Notes under the pieces: generated by a model | Database searches by the model: none | Told to the model about the DNA's origin: nothing | Seen by the model: the letters and a program-made list of their open reading frames with translations, nothing else | Position numbers and translations under genes: made by a program | Source of the DNA: CAZOHN01 sp964579325 | GTDB taxonomy: Bacteria > Pseudomonadota > Alphaproteobacteria > Rhodobacterales > Rhodobacteraceae | Length of the DNA: 27,949 bases | NCBI GenBank assembly: GCA_964579325.1 | Contig: CAZOHN010000024.1 | Coordinates: forward strand, 1-27,949 | Reading direction: 5' to 3' | Shown here: positions 1-8,166 of the stretch, piece after piece | Layout of the letters: the number at the start of each line of letters is the position of its first letter | Numbering within the stretch: position 1 is the first letter of the stretch

Positions 1-641
1 CTAGAAGCAGCGCCGCCCTGTCACCATAGCCTGACAGCTACCGTCCGAATGTTCCAACCGGTCAGAATATCCGTGGCCCGGCCGTCTTGGATTTGGCCTG
101 GCCGGGACTGCAGGTGGAAGTTCATCGGCCCACAGGTTTGCCAGTCAAGCTGCCTTCGAATTCAACACAGAACGCCGATGCCTATACCACACTGCGCGCC
201 TACATCGACGCACCGTTGACTTGCAGGATGCGGAGCCGCGACCAGCGCCATCCCGCCCGAGTCGATTTTCCCGCCGAATGGGATAGGAGCGTCGGTCGGT
301 GGAAACGTCGCGGCATGACCGGGTAGCCTTCGCTCGCAATCCGACAGCCCTCTTTCCAGTCACTCTGAAAGATGGGCGTTTCTGATGTGACCGCCCCGAC
401 GGCATCGATGTGCGAAGGTCGGTCTGCGATGCTCCCCAACAGAGATCCGTCAGGATTGCCCGGAAATGCCCTCAGGGTGGTCCGGATTCGGATACCAGGT
501 CACACAGTGGCAGGCCAAAATCCCGCTCTTCGACTGCCTGTCGGGCATCGTGGGTGCACGGCGGGCGGAGTTCGGATGAGAGGCCGGTGGGATCTGCACG
601 GAGCTGCCACGTCGGCGCTGCCGGTCGCACACTGTGCACCG
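1..641. other. No supportable gene in the left-end region
   Basis: I see no convincing coding sequence here. The open frames on both strands are short, rich in Arg, Ser and Pro, and contain no recognisable family motif. The longest plus-strand frame runs on into the antisense of the dihydrofolate-reductase-like gene, which marks it as a shadow. No tRNA-like cloverleaf, terminator or tandem repeat stood out. It may be a decayed gene or simply intergenic DNA. Confidence 0.5.
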
Positions 642-1172
642 TCAGGCAGGCACGTAGGTCAGCCTGATCGTGTCCGCGCCGAACCGGTCGCTGGCAACAA
701 GGCGGAGCCGCGGCCTCGGACCGGCGAAGAACGGCTTGCCATGACCGAGCACAACCGGATGAAAGTAGAGGCGGTACTCGTCGATCAGGCCAAGTTCCGC
801 CAGGCCGTGCGCAAGGACGGTTCCAGAGATGTCCACCTCGCCCGGGAGCTCCGCCTTCAGACCTCGTATCACTGCCTCGATGTCATTCGAAACAAGGGAG
901 GCGTTGGGGCCGACCGATTTCAGCGAACGCGACACGACCCACTTGGGCTGGCTCCGCCACGCGACCGCGAACTCGAGTTGGTCGGCTGTCCAGCCGGGTT
1001 GGTCTTCCTCCCAGTAGCGCATGATCTCGTAGATGTGGCGACCGTAGATGCACCCCGCCACACCGCGCACCTGCTCGATCCAGTGGCGGAACAGCGGGGG
1101 ATCCGGCGCGAAGTCCTGGTGGTCGACGTAGCCGTCGAGCGACAGGTTCATCCCGAACACGAACTTTGCCAA
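642..1172 (-). CDS. Dihydrofolate reductase family protein (RibD C-terminal-like)
   Basis: This is a small single-domain oxidoreductase of the DHFR/RibD C-terminal superfamily, of about 176 aa. It shows the family opening FVFGMNLSLDGYVDH, the helix around YGRHIYEIMRYW, the strand PKWVVSRSL, a SGTVLAHGLAELGLIDEY block and the C-terminal HPVVLGHGKPFF and RLTYVP strands. Members bind NADPH and mostly have unknown substrates; true folate reduction is not implied. The open frame extends upstream to 1292, but the added residues do not look like the family. I therefore placed the start at a TTG (1172), giving MAKFVFGMN. An ATG at 1151 would cut into the first strand. It lies 136 bp downstream of the creatinase gene on the same strand and may be cotranscribed. 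The start codon is the least certain part. Confidence 0.8.
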   Translation of the reverse strand: MAKFVFGMNLSLDGYVDHQDFAPDPPLFRHWIEQVRGVAGCIYGRHIYEIMRYWEEDQPGWTADQLEFAVAWRSQPKWVVSRSLKSVGPNASLVSNDIEAVIRGLKAELPGEVDISGTVLAHGLAELGLIDEYRLYFHPVVLGHGKPFFAGPRPRLRLVASDRFGADTIRLTYVPA

Positions 1173-1308
1173 CTTGTGGAACCCTGGACAAGGAAACCCG
1201 AATATTGCACGCACCTTGACCGCCACGAAGCACGAATTTCGCGCGGACCGCTCATCGTGGGATTGGACGCGCGCGATGCCGGACCCCTGCAACCATCCGC
1301 AAGACGCG

Positions 1309-2523
1309 TCAGTTCCTGATGATGTTGTGTTCCGGGCCGAAGGGGAATCCGGTGATGTTTTCGGCCCCAGTCTCGGTCACGATCAGGATGTCGTGCTCAC
1401 GGTAGCCGCCTGCGCCGGGCACGCCTTCGGGCAGCATGACCATCGGCTCCATCGACACCACCATGCCCGGCTTCAGTTCGGTCTCGATATCCTCGCGCAG
1501 TTCCACTCCCGCCTCGCGGCCATAGTAGTGCGACAGCACGCCGAAGGAGTGGCCATAGCCGAACGACCGATACTTCAGAAGGTCCCAGCCGCGATACATC
1601 TCGTTCAGTTCGAGCGCGATCTCGTTGCACTTTGCGCCGGGCTTGATCAGGTCGAGCCCGCGCCGGTGGACGGCGACGTTCTTCTCCCAGATGTCGAGGC
1701 TTGCGTCATCCACGCTGTCGCAGAAGAGCGTGCGTTCCAGCGCGGTATAGTAGCCGAAGATCATCGGGAAGGTGTTCAGGGACAGGATCTCGCCCGACTT
1801 CACCTTCTTGTTCGTCACCGGGTTGTGCGCGCCGTCGGTGTTGATGCCCGACTGGAACCAGGTCCATGTGTCCATCAGCTCGACGAAGGGGAAGGACGCC
1901 GCGATCTCGCGGATCATCGCGTTGGTCCCGGCGATGGCGACCTCATGTTCCGGCACGCCAGCCTTCACCGCGCCCGCCACGGCCCAGCCGCCCACGTCGC
2001 AGATCCGCGCGCCGGTGCGGATCAGCGCGTGTTCCTCGCCCGACTTGATCGACCGCATCCACATCGAGGCTTGGGCGATGTCGACGAACTCCACCCCCGG
2101 CAGGGCTGCCTCAAGCGCCTTGCGGTAGTCGAAGTTCACATGGTCGAACTCGATCCCCAGCCGCTTGACGCCGGGTGTCAGCTGCCGCACCGCCCGGTAG
2201 AAGTTGTCGCGCCGCCAGTCGGTGTAGGTGACGTTGCCGCCGAAGCTCCGCCGCCAGGGCTGGCCGCCGTCGATCCCGGCCGAGATGGTGGTCGCTGCGT
2301 CCTGGGTGATGACCATGCCGTACTTGCGGCCGAAGTAGCAATAGAGCCAGCCAGAGTAGTAGTTGATGCAGTGGTATGAGGTGAACAGGGCCGCATCGAC
2401 GTTGTTCGCCGCCATCCAGCCACGCACGTCATCCTGCCGGCGCTTCATTTCGGCATCCGAGAACGGGGAGTAGTCCTTCTCGCCGTTATGCCATTCCATC
2501 ACGTGGAGCATGTCGTCAGTCAT
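1309..2523 (-). CDS. Creatinase (creatine amidinohydrolase, M24 fold)
   Basis: Creatinase hydrolyses creatine to sarcosine and urea in the cytoplasm. The 404-aa product matches the length of Pseudomonas putida creatinase (403 aa) and shares long near-identical blocks with it: FTSYHCINYYS, IDGGQPWRR, MDTWTWFQSGINTDGAHNP, LSLNTFP, YYTALERTLF, FGYGHSFG, LSHYYGREAG, MVVSMEPMVMLPEG and GGYREHDILIV. The catalytic His is at about residue 233 (GAHNP), with conserved Glu at about 263 (ALERT) and in SMEP near the C-terminus. Phe64 and Arg66 (FGR) match the substrate-site residues known from the Pseudomonas enzyme. These features favour creatinase over a generic M24 aminopeptidase, and the dinuclear metal ligands of true peptidases are not apparent. 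The ATG at 2523 has an AAAGGA Shine-Dalgarno stretch upstream. The gene follows the two-component pair by 135 bp on the same strand, which suggests but does not prove regulation by that system. Confidence 0.93.
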   Translation of the reverse strand: MTDDMLHVMEWHNGEKDYSPFSDAEMKRRQDDVRGWMAANNVDAALFTSYHCINYYSGWLYCYFGRKYGMVITQDAATTISAGIDGGQPWRRSFGGNVTYTDWRRDNFYRAVRQLTPGVKRLGIEFDHVNFDYRKALEAALPGVEFVDIAQASMWMRSIKSGEEHALIRTGARICDVGGWAVAGAVKAGVPEHEVAIAGTNAMIREIAASFPFVELMDTWTWFQSGINTDGAHNPVTNKKVKSGEILSLNTFPMIFGYYTALERTLFCDSVDDASLDIWEKNVAVHRRGLDLIKPGAKCNEIALELNEMYRGWDLLKYRSFGYGHSFGVLSHYYGREAGVELREDIETELKPGMVVSMEPMVMLPEGVPGAGGYREHDILIVTETGAENITGFPFGPEHNIIRN

Positions 2524-2658
2524 CCGGGCGTCCTTTGCGGGGTGAACTTGCGTCTGGCGTGGAGACTATCCGCCGTCCTGGCAAAGTTGAAATCTCTTCT
2601 GGAGATCCCGGGAAGAGGAATACCGGACGGGCCGGGAGATCGTCCCGGTGCGGACTGA

Positions 2659-3888
2659 TCAGCCCTGCGGGCGTGCTTTGTTGTGCTTCTCGACCCGGTG
2701 GCGCAACCTCTCGCGACCGATGCCCAGCACCGTCGTGCCGCGGGCGACATCTCCGCGCCTGGACGACGAAGGCTCGTTCAGCGCATGCTCCTCTGATCCG
2801 GCCGTGGCAGGCCCTTCGGTCGCGCTCCCGCCTGCCGGCAGGATCTGGATGTGCTCTGCCCCGATCGGAGCGTTTCCGGCGCGTTGAACAGCCCACTCCA
2901 TGCACGCTGCCAGTTCGGTCAGGTTGCCCGGCCAGTCATGCTCGACCAGCCGGACGCGCGCTTCGGCGGTGAGCCGGGGCCACTCGCACCCGTGCCGATG
3001 CGCGGCCTGACGGGCGAAAGCCTCGGCGATCGGCAGGATGTCGGAGGAGCGCTCGGCAAGAGCGGGGACCTCGATCCAGCCCACCTGGATGCGGTAATAG
3101 AGATCGGGCCGGAAGGCGCTGTCGCGCTTGCGCCTTGCGAGGTTTGCCGACGTGGTGGCAATGACCCATGGACCATCCGGGGTCGCCATCGACAGCGCGA
3201 GGCCAGTCTGCGCCTCTGGCGTCAGCGCATCGACGTGGCGCAGAAGGAGAGTCCCACCCTTCTGGGCGAGTGCGGCGCCGAGTTGATCGTCGGCGCGTCG
3301 GCAGTCGACTTCGGTCAGCGGGCCGCGACTGATCCTCGCGGCCTCGGAAAGGGCGCGTGCCACCGTCGCCTTGCCCGCCCCGCGCGGCCCGGTGACCAGC
3401 ATCGAGGGGGGAGCAAGGACGCCGTCGCACCGGGGCGCCAGACGGCGAACCGCCGCGCGCAGGTCGACGGCCGCCGACGACCGGCCGAGGATGCGGTCGA
3501 CACCGAATGGCTCTGCGGGACGCGCGGCCTCGTGTAGCATGAGGTTGGCCGCGATCGTGGCGATGGTGGCGAGTGGAGCGGGCTTGGTCAGGAAATCGCG
3601 CGCCCCGCGTTTCATCGCGTCGACTGCGATCCCGATCTCGCCATGACCTGTCATCACGACTATCTGGGTATCGGGGGAAACGGTCTTGAACCAACCCAGC
3701 AGGTCAAGCCCGTTGTCGCGGCCGAGGCGGACGTCGAGGATCACCAGCCGCGGCCTGTCGCGGTCGGCCAGGGCCTTGGCACTACGGGCGTCGATGGCAT
3801 AGCTCGCCGAGAATCCGCGGCGTTCCATGAACGACACGATCGAACGCGCCAGCACTTCTTCGTCGTCCACCACAAGTATGTCGGACAT
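2659..3888 (-). CDS. NtrC-like response regulator with degenerate AAA+ domain
   Basis: The 409-aa protein has an intact receiver domain: acidic pair Asp8/Asp9, phosphoacceptor Asp52 (VILDVRLG), Thr80 and Lys102. An AAA+ domain follows (about 135-340), then a Fis-type helix-turn-helix near the C-terminus (GDVARGTTVLGIGRERLRHR). Walker A is present as GPRGAGKA (about 167-174). The segment that carries GAFTGA in sigma-54 activators is missing: the chain passes directly from EVDCRRADDQLG to KGGTLLLRHVD. The Walker B acidic pair is also replaced (LLLRH instead of LFLDE). Downstream landmarks FRPDLYYRI, PALAERSSDI and WPGNLTEL are kept. It is therefore probably a phosphorylation-controlled DNA-binding regulator that does not activate sigma-54 polymerase. 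The ATG has GGAAGG upstream, and only 12 bp separate it from the kinase stop, so the two are cotranscribed. Confidence 0.9.
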   Translation of the reverse strand: MSDILVVDDEEVLARSIVSFMERRGFSASYAIDARSAKALADRDRPRLVILDVRLGRDNGLDLLGWFKTVSPDTQIVVMTGHGEIGIAVDAMKRGARDFLTKPAPLATIATIAANLMLHEAARPAEPFGVDRILGRSSAAVDLRAAVRRLAPRCDGVLAPPSMLVTGPRGAGKATVARALSEAARISRGPLTEVDCRRADDQLGAALAQKGGTLLLRHVDALTPEAQTGLALSMATPDGPWVIATTSANLARRKRDSAFRPDLYYRIQVGWIEVPALAERSSDILPIAEAFARQAAHRHGCEWPRLTAEARVRLVEHDWPGNLTELAACMEWAVQRAGNAPIGAEHIQILPAGGSATEGPATAGSEEHALNEPSSSRRGDVARGTTVLGIGRERLRHRVEKHNKARPQG

Positions 3889-3900
3889 TGCGACCTTCCC

Positions 3901-5319
3901 CTACAGCATCGCCGGCAAGCGCAGGGTCACGACAACACCCTGAAAAACGCCATTTGCCAGTTCCAGCGACCCACCCATCCGTTCCGTGATCTTGCGTCCC
4001 AGCGCGAGGCCGACTCCAAGCCCGGCGGCCTTGCCCGTGTGGAAAGGCTCGAATACCCGCTGCATCATCTCGTCTGGAATTCCAGGCCCGGTATCGGTGA
4101 CCTTGACCTCCAGCATTCCGTCCAGCCTGCTCGTCCAGCTTATGCCGAGTATCCCGCCGTCGGCCATTGCTTCAATCGCGTTGGATATGACGGTGTTCAG
4201 AACCTGTTCGAGCTCCGCAGGGCGGCCGAGTACCCGAGGGCTGCCATTGCCGGGCGTGACGACGATGCTGATCGCGCGGCGTGTCAGCTGTTGCTGGTAG
4301 ACCTCAATGCAGTGGGCGACGACCTTGTCGATCTGCGCTTGGTCTGACAGGCTGCCGGGGTCGCTTCGACTGCGGATCAGGAAGGACCGGATCCAGCCTT
4401 CGAGCCGGTCGACCTGGTCGGTGATGTCGCGCATCGTCGAGCGGCTGGTCTCGGGGATGTCGTCATCGAGGGTCAGTTCGGCGCAGGACCGGATGGACGC
4501 GAGCGGGTTGCGCAAACCATGCGCGACAGCCGAAGCCATTTCCCCGACCACCGCGAGCCGCTCGGTCTCGACGGTACGGAGTTCCTGGCGGGCAAGCACG
4601 CGGCTCGCATAGGTCACCACGAGCGCCAGCCCGCCGAACAGCAGGACGGCCGCGAGAAACGCGCCCAGCCAGGCGTAGACCCTGACGCGGGTGATTGCGG
4701 CCAGCAGCGTGCCCGGCGCCTTGTAGACCTCGACCGCACCGACGACGGAACGACCGTCCCGCGCGTGGATTGGAATGTAGTACTCGACAAACTCGGTGAT
4801 GCCTTCGGGAAAGCCGACATGTTCGTCCTTCTCCCCCCGTTCGACCACATTCAGCTCGGGGTCGAGTTTTCCCCGCATCGCGCCGGCAAGCTCGGCGTTG
4901 TCGGGAAAGCTCCGTCCGATCATTTCCTCGTCGCTGGACCACAGGATGGTACCGTCCCGCGAATAGACGTTGGCTCGGAACACATCGGGCATGCGGCCGA
5001 CGTGGACCAGAAGCTCCTCGATGTCCTGGTCAATGTCGTCGGCTCTGATCTTGCCATCGATGAAGTAGTCGGAGGCATTCTCGACATGGACGACGGAATT
5101 CAGGAACTCGGCGCTGACGGTAGCGTCGCGCAACATGATCTGGCTGACGATGAAGCGGGACATCGTCGCTGACAAGATCATCGCCGTCGTGAAGATAAGC
5201 ACGAAGCCGAACAGCAGGAACACGCCGACCATTCGCATGTGGCGGGGAGAGTCGCGCAGAAGTACGGTCTTGGGCAGTAACGTCATCGAACTCGCACTCG
5301 TATCTGATCTTCTTACCAT
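3901..5319 (-). CDS. Membrane sensor histidine kinase, partner of the NtrC-like regulator
   Basis: This is a 472-aa inner-membrane kinase. Transmembrane helix 1 spans about residues 31-53 and helix 2 about 214-237. They enclose a sensor domain of roughly 160 residues that faces the periplasm. The dimerisation/phosphoacceptor motif is SAVAHGLRNPLASIR with His267. The ATPase domain has the N-box around Asn380 (ISNAIEAMADGG), DTGPGIP at about 409 and the G2 motif GLGVGLAL. The kinase type (HisKA) is usual for partners of NtrC-class regulators, and such a regulator lies 12 bp downstream. The open frame continues upstream to 5454. I chose the ATG at 5319 because GGAG precedes it and the extra 45 residues look non-coding. 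The ligand is unknown. The sensor segment resembles that of the kinase at 22129-23538. Confidence 0.92.
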   Translation of the reverse strand: MVRRSDTSASSMTLLPKTVLLRDSPRHMRMVGVFLLFGFVLIFTTAMILSATMSRFIVSQIMLRDATVSAEFLNSVVHVENASDYFIDGKIRADDIDQDIEELLVHVGRMPDVFRANVYSRDGTILWSSDEEMIGRSFPDNAELAGAMRGKLDPELNVVERGEKDEHVGFPEGITEFVEYYIPIHARDGRSVVGAVEVYKAPGTLLAAITRVRVYAWLGAFLAAVLLFGGLALVVTYASRVLARQELRTVETERLAVVGEMASAVAHGLRNPLASIRSCAELTLDDDIPETSRSTMRDITDQVDRLEGWIRSFLIRSRSDPGSLSDQAQIDKVVAHCIEVYQQQLTRRAISIVVTPGNGSPRVLGRPAELEQVLNTVISNAIEAMADGGILGISWTSRLDGMLEVKVTDTGPGIPDEMMQRVFEPFHTGKAAGLGVGLALGRKITERMGGSLELANGVFQGVVVTLRLPAML

Positions 5320-5323
5320 GGTT

Positions 5324-5327
5324 CTCC
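5324..5327 (-). promoter_or_regulatory. Shine-Dalgarno site deciding the sensor kinase start
   Basis: Read on the minus strand, GGAG lies 4 nt before the ATG at 5319. The two upstream in-frame starts lack a comparable site, which supports the shorter protein. Confidence 0.55.
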
Positions 5328-5514
5328 AAAGGCTGTCCGCCGGCCAATACACCGGAAGTTTATTGACCTCTGCCAGAGTGTATACCGAGGGGTGGGCAGC
5401 GCGTGGGGAAGGGCGTTTCCCCTGCAATGACGGCGACATACCGCGTCGGTACAAGCCACCGGGCGGCTCTACATTCGACGCCTCGCGCGGGCGCGTGGTC
5501 CGGACCCGCGCCGA
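5328..5514 (-). promoter_or_regulatory. Kinase upstream region with small dyads
   Basis: This gap lies between the SMC-like gene stop and the sensor kinase start, so it should hold the promoter of the kinase-regulator pair. Three dyads are visible: CTCTG-C-CAGAG at 5368-5378, GGGGAA-n6-TTCCCC at 5405-5422, and the perfect palindrome GGTCCGGACC at 5497-5506. I could not identify a convincing -35/-10 or -24/-12 promoter. Dyads this short may arise by chance in GC-rich DNA. Confidence 0.3.
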
Positions 5515-8166
5515 TCACATCGCCTCCACTCTGACTTGGGCACGCTCTCCGCCGAGGGCCGCGAAGGCGCGCTGGCGGCACGTGAGGACGAGAATCTGCT
5601 GGTCCCGGGCGGTGCGGTGGAGCGCAGTGAACATCGCCTCGATCCGATCGTCGTCGCTGTGTACCAGCGCGTCGTCGAGGATGAGCGGGACCGGGCGGCC
5701 GGCACTGGCAAAGAGGCGGGCGAAGGCTAGACGGGTGAGGATCGCGACCTGCTCGCGGGTACCGCCGGACAGGATGTCGAGCGCTTCGGCCTGTCCGTCC
5801 CGGGAAAGGGCGGCAGGCAGGAGGCTCTGATCGTCGATGTGCAGCTCCGCGCCGGGGTAAAGGATTGCCAAGAGCGGCTGAAGCTCCCGCAGGACAGGGC
5901 CGAAATAGGCATCGCGCGCCGCGGCGCGGGCGTCTTCGAGAGCGTGGCGAAGGCGTGTGAGGGCACGCACCTCGGCGTCGTAGCGCGCCACACGGGCTTC
6001 CGCTTCGGCGCGCGCGCCGGACAGGCCCGACAGGCGTTCCTCTATCCCCTCGTCGGCAAGCGCCGAGATCATGGCGTTCAGGCTGGCGAGTTCCTCCCGG
6101 GCGGTCGCCTCGTCGCGGCGGGCCTGCTCGACTGCGCCGCTGGACCGGGAAAGCCGGGCTGCGGTGGTGGCGAGATCGGGCGCTTCGGCCTGCAGCGCGG
6201 CGAGTGCCCCCGATGCCTGCGACACCGCAGCAGCGCGGCCGGGAAGGTCGTCCCGCAGCCCCCCGATCTGCGCCGCCAGCGCGGCAGGATCGCCGGCCTC
6301 GGCCAGCGCCTCGGCGAGGCGGCGTTCGGCGATGCGTCGTTCGCCCTCCGCGCCGGCGCGGGCCTCACCCGCAGTGACCGCAAGCGCGTGCGCGGCCCTG
6401 GCCGTGGCGTGCGCCTCGATCTCGGCCTGCTCCGCCGCGGCGAGCGCTTCGGCAAGGGCTTCTGCATCCTCGGCATCGCTGGCATCCCAGGCCCCGTCGG
6501 GCGCCCCCTCGGCATCGCCGCGTACCCGCGCGAGGGCCGCGCGGTGTGAGTCGAGACCCTCCGGCGCGACCTCCGCAAGCAGCGCCACGCCCTGAGCGAT
6601 CGCCGCGTCTAGGCGCCCGGCCTCGGCTGCGGCGCGGCGCGCCTCGGCAAGCGTTGCGGCCCCGCACCTTGCAAGCGCCTGGTCGAGGGCCTGCGCTGCG
6701 TGAGAGACATCGATTGCGAGGTCGGCGCTGCGGGCCTGTCCCGGGTCGACCCGGAGGTGCCCGTAGCCCGGCAAGGCGATCTCCGTCACCGCGAGGATCG
6801 GGTGCGGACCCCGCGGCAGGGGCTGCCCCCCGATAGTGGCCTGCCCGCCGGCATCTGGCCGCGCCTCGACAGTGACGGCCTGCGTGTCGGCCCGGGCGCG
6901 GATCAGATCGAGCGCAGTCTGCGCCGCCTCGGCCGCCTCCAGCGCCGGGGCGGTAACGGCAATGCGGGCCCGCGCGGCACGGTCGGTATCGAGCGCCGCT
7001 TGAAGGCCGGTCGCGCGCTCAAGCCGCCGCTCAAGGTCCTCGGCTTGGGACCGGGCGGCCTTGGCGGCGAGGGCCCGGGTCGCCCGGGAAAGCCGCGCGC
7101 GCACGTCGCGCACCGCACTTGCCGCCGCCTCTGCCTCCTTGGCCGCGGCGTGGTCGCGGGCAGCGAGGTGTTCGGCGCGGGTCCGGGCGGTGCCAGCCTG
7201 GGCGTCGGCCTCGGCAAGCGCCCCGCGCGCCTGATCAATGCGGGCGGCGAGGGCCTCAAGCCGTGCGACCTCTCGCTCCGCCGCGTCGGCACCGAGCGTG
7301 GCCAGTCGCAGCGCGGCCTCGGCCTGTTCCACCCGCGCCCGGTGAGCGAGCGCGGCCTGATGTGCCGCCTCGGCCTGCCGCAGTGCTTCGGCGCGGGTCG
7401 CGGCATCGCGCGGATCGGACAGCCGGGCAAGGCTGCGCTGCACCTCGGACCGGCGCGCAAGGTCTCCCGAAAGCCGATCCGCGCGTGGACGCAAGCCGGC
7501 CTCCTCCTCTGCGAGGGCCTTTGCCTCATCAAGCGCTCGGTCCCACTCGCCGCCTGCCTTCGGGCGGCCGGTCGCGGTCACCAGCCGCCCCAGGTCCTGT
7601 CCGACCCGGTCGAGCACCATGTCCATGCGACGGCCGCCGGTCATCAAGTCGATCTCGCCCGCGACCGAAGAGAGGAGATCGCGGCGGGCAGCCAGGCCGC
7701 GCTCGCGCTCTCGCTTGTCGTCGGTGCCTGTGCCCTCCGGTTCCATCCCCAAGAGCCCCTGCCGCACCCACAGCAGGCCCGACGGACCCGAGAGGTCGCC
7801 GCCGACAAGGCGGTCGATCCACGCCTCGGCCTCGTCCTCTTGCGCGATTACCCGCCCGGTCGCATCGGCCACCGTTGCCTGCGGGCGTTGCAGCCAGCGC
7901 TTGGAGATGCGGAACCGGCCGTCGGGCAGATCCACCTCCACCGCCACTTCGGGCGCACCCCCGGCGTGAGGTTGCAGCGCCTTGACCGGAGCCTTCTGGC
8001 TCCGATGCTTTTCGAAGAACAGGGCCTGGAGCGCGTCGAAGAAGGTGGATTTCCCGAATTCGTTGGGTTCCGACAGAACCGTGATGCCGTCGCCAATGCC
8101 ACTCAGGCTTGCGCGTTGCCCGGCGAAGCGGCGCACGTTGACGAGGTCGATGGCGCGCAGTTTCAT
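5515..8166 (-). CDS. SMC-like ATPase (YhaN/SbcC-type), DNA repair partner
   Basis: The 883-aa protein has the head-coil-head layout of ABC-type SMC proteins. The N-terminal half-ATPase has Walker A as EPNEFGKST (about 33-41). A very long Ala/Glu/Arg-rich coiled-coil region fills the middle. The C-terminal half has the ABC signature LSGGTREQ and Walker B PLILDDAL, followed by a TCRQ segment after the final strand. There is no CxxC zinc hook in the coil, which separates it from Rad50/SbcC and points to the YhaN branch. Its ATG overlaps the stop of the upstream metallophosphoesterase gene (ATGA at 8163-8166), so translation is coupled and the two products are likely subunits of one nuclease complex acting on DNA ends. 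The exact substrate is unknown. Confidence 0.9.
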   Translation of the reverse strand: MKLRAIDLVNVRRFAGQRASLSGIGDGITVLSEPNEFGKSTFFDALQALFFEKHRSQKAPVKALQPHAGGAPEVAVEVDLPDGRFRISKRWLQRPQATVADATGRVIAQEDEAEAWIDRLVGGDLSGPSGLLWVRQGLLGMEPEGTGTDDKRERERGLAARRDLLSSVAGEIDLMTGGRRMDMVLDRVGQDLGRLVTATGRPKAGGEWDRALDEAKALAEEEAGLRPRADRLSGDLARRSEVQRSLARLSDPRDAATRAEALRQAEAAHQAALAHRARVEQAEAALRLATLGADAAEREVARLEALAARIDQARGALAEADAQAGTARTRAEHLAARDHAAAKEAEAAASAVRDVRARLSRATRALAAKAARSQAEDLERRLERATGLQAALDTDRAARARIAVTAPALEAAEAAQTALDLIRARADTQAVTVEARPDAGGQATIGGQPLPRGPHPILAVTEIALPGYGHLRVDPGQARSADLAIDVSHAAQALDQALARCGAATLAEARRAAAEAGRLDAAIAQGVALLAEVAPEGLDSHRAALARVRGDAEGAPDGAWDASDAEDAEALAEALAAAEQAEIEAHATARAAHALAVTAGEARAGAEGERRIAERRLAEALAEAGDPAALAAQIGGLRDDLPGRAAAVSQASGALAALQAEAPDLATTAARLSRSSGAVEQARRDEATAREELASLNAMISALADEGIEERLSGLSGARAEAEARVARYDAEVRALTRLRHALEDARAAARDAYFGPVLRELQPLLAILYPGAELHIDDQSLLPAALSRDGQAEALDILSGGTREQVAILTRLAFARLFASAGRPVPLILDDALVHSDDDRIEAMFTALHRTARDQQILVLTCRQRAFAALGGERAQVRVEAM

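Noticed and set aside
372..1319. Plus-strand open frame of 315 codons at the left end
   Set aside because: Most of it is antisense to the dihydrofolate-reductase-like gene, and the remainder has no coding signature.
2659..3888. Calling the regulator a normal sigma-54 activator
   Set aside because: The GAFTGA loop and the Walker B acidic pair are absent, so that function is not supported.
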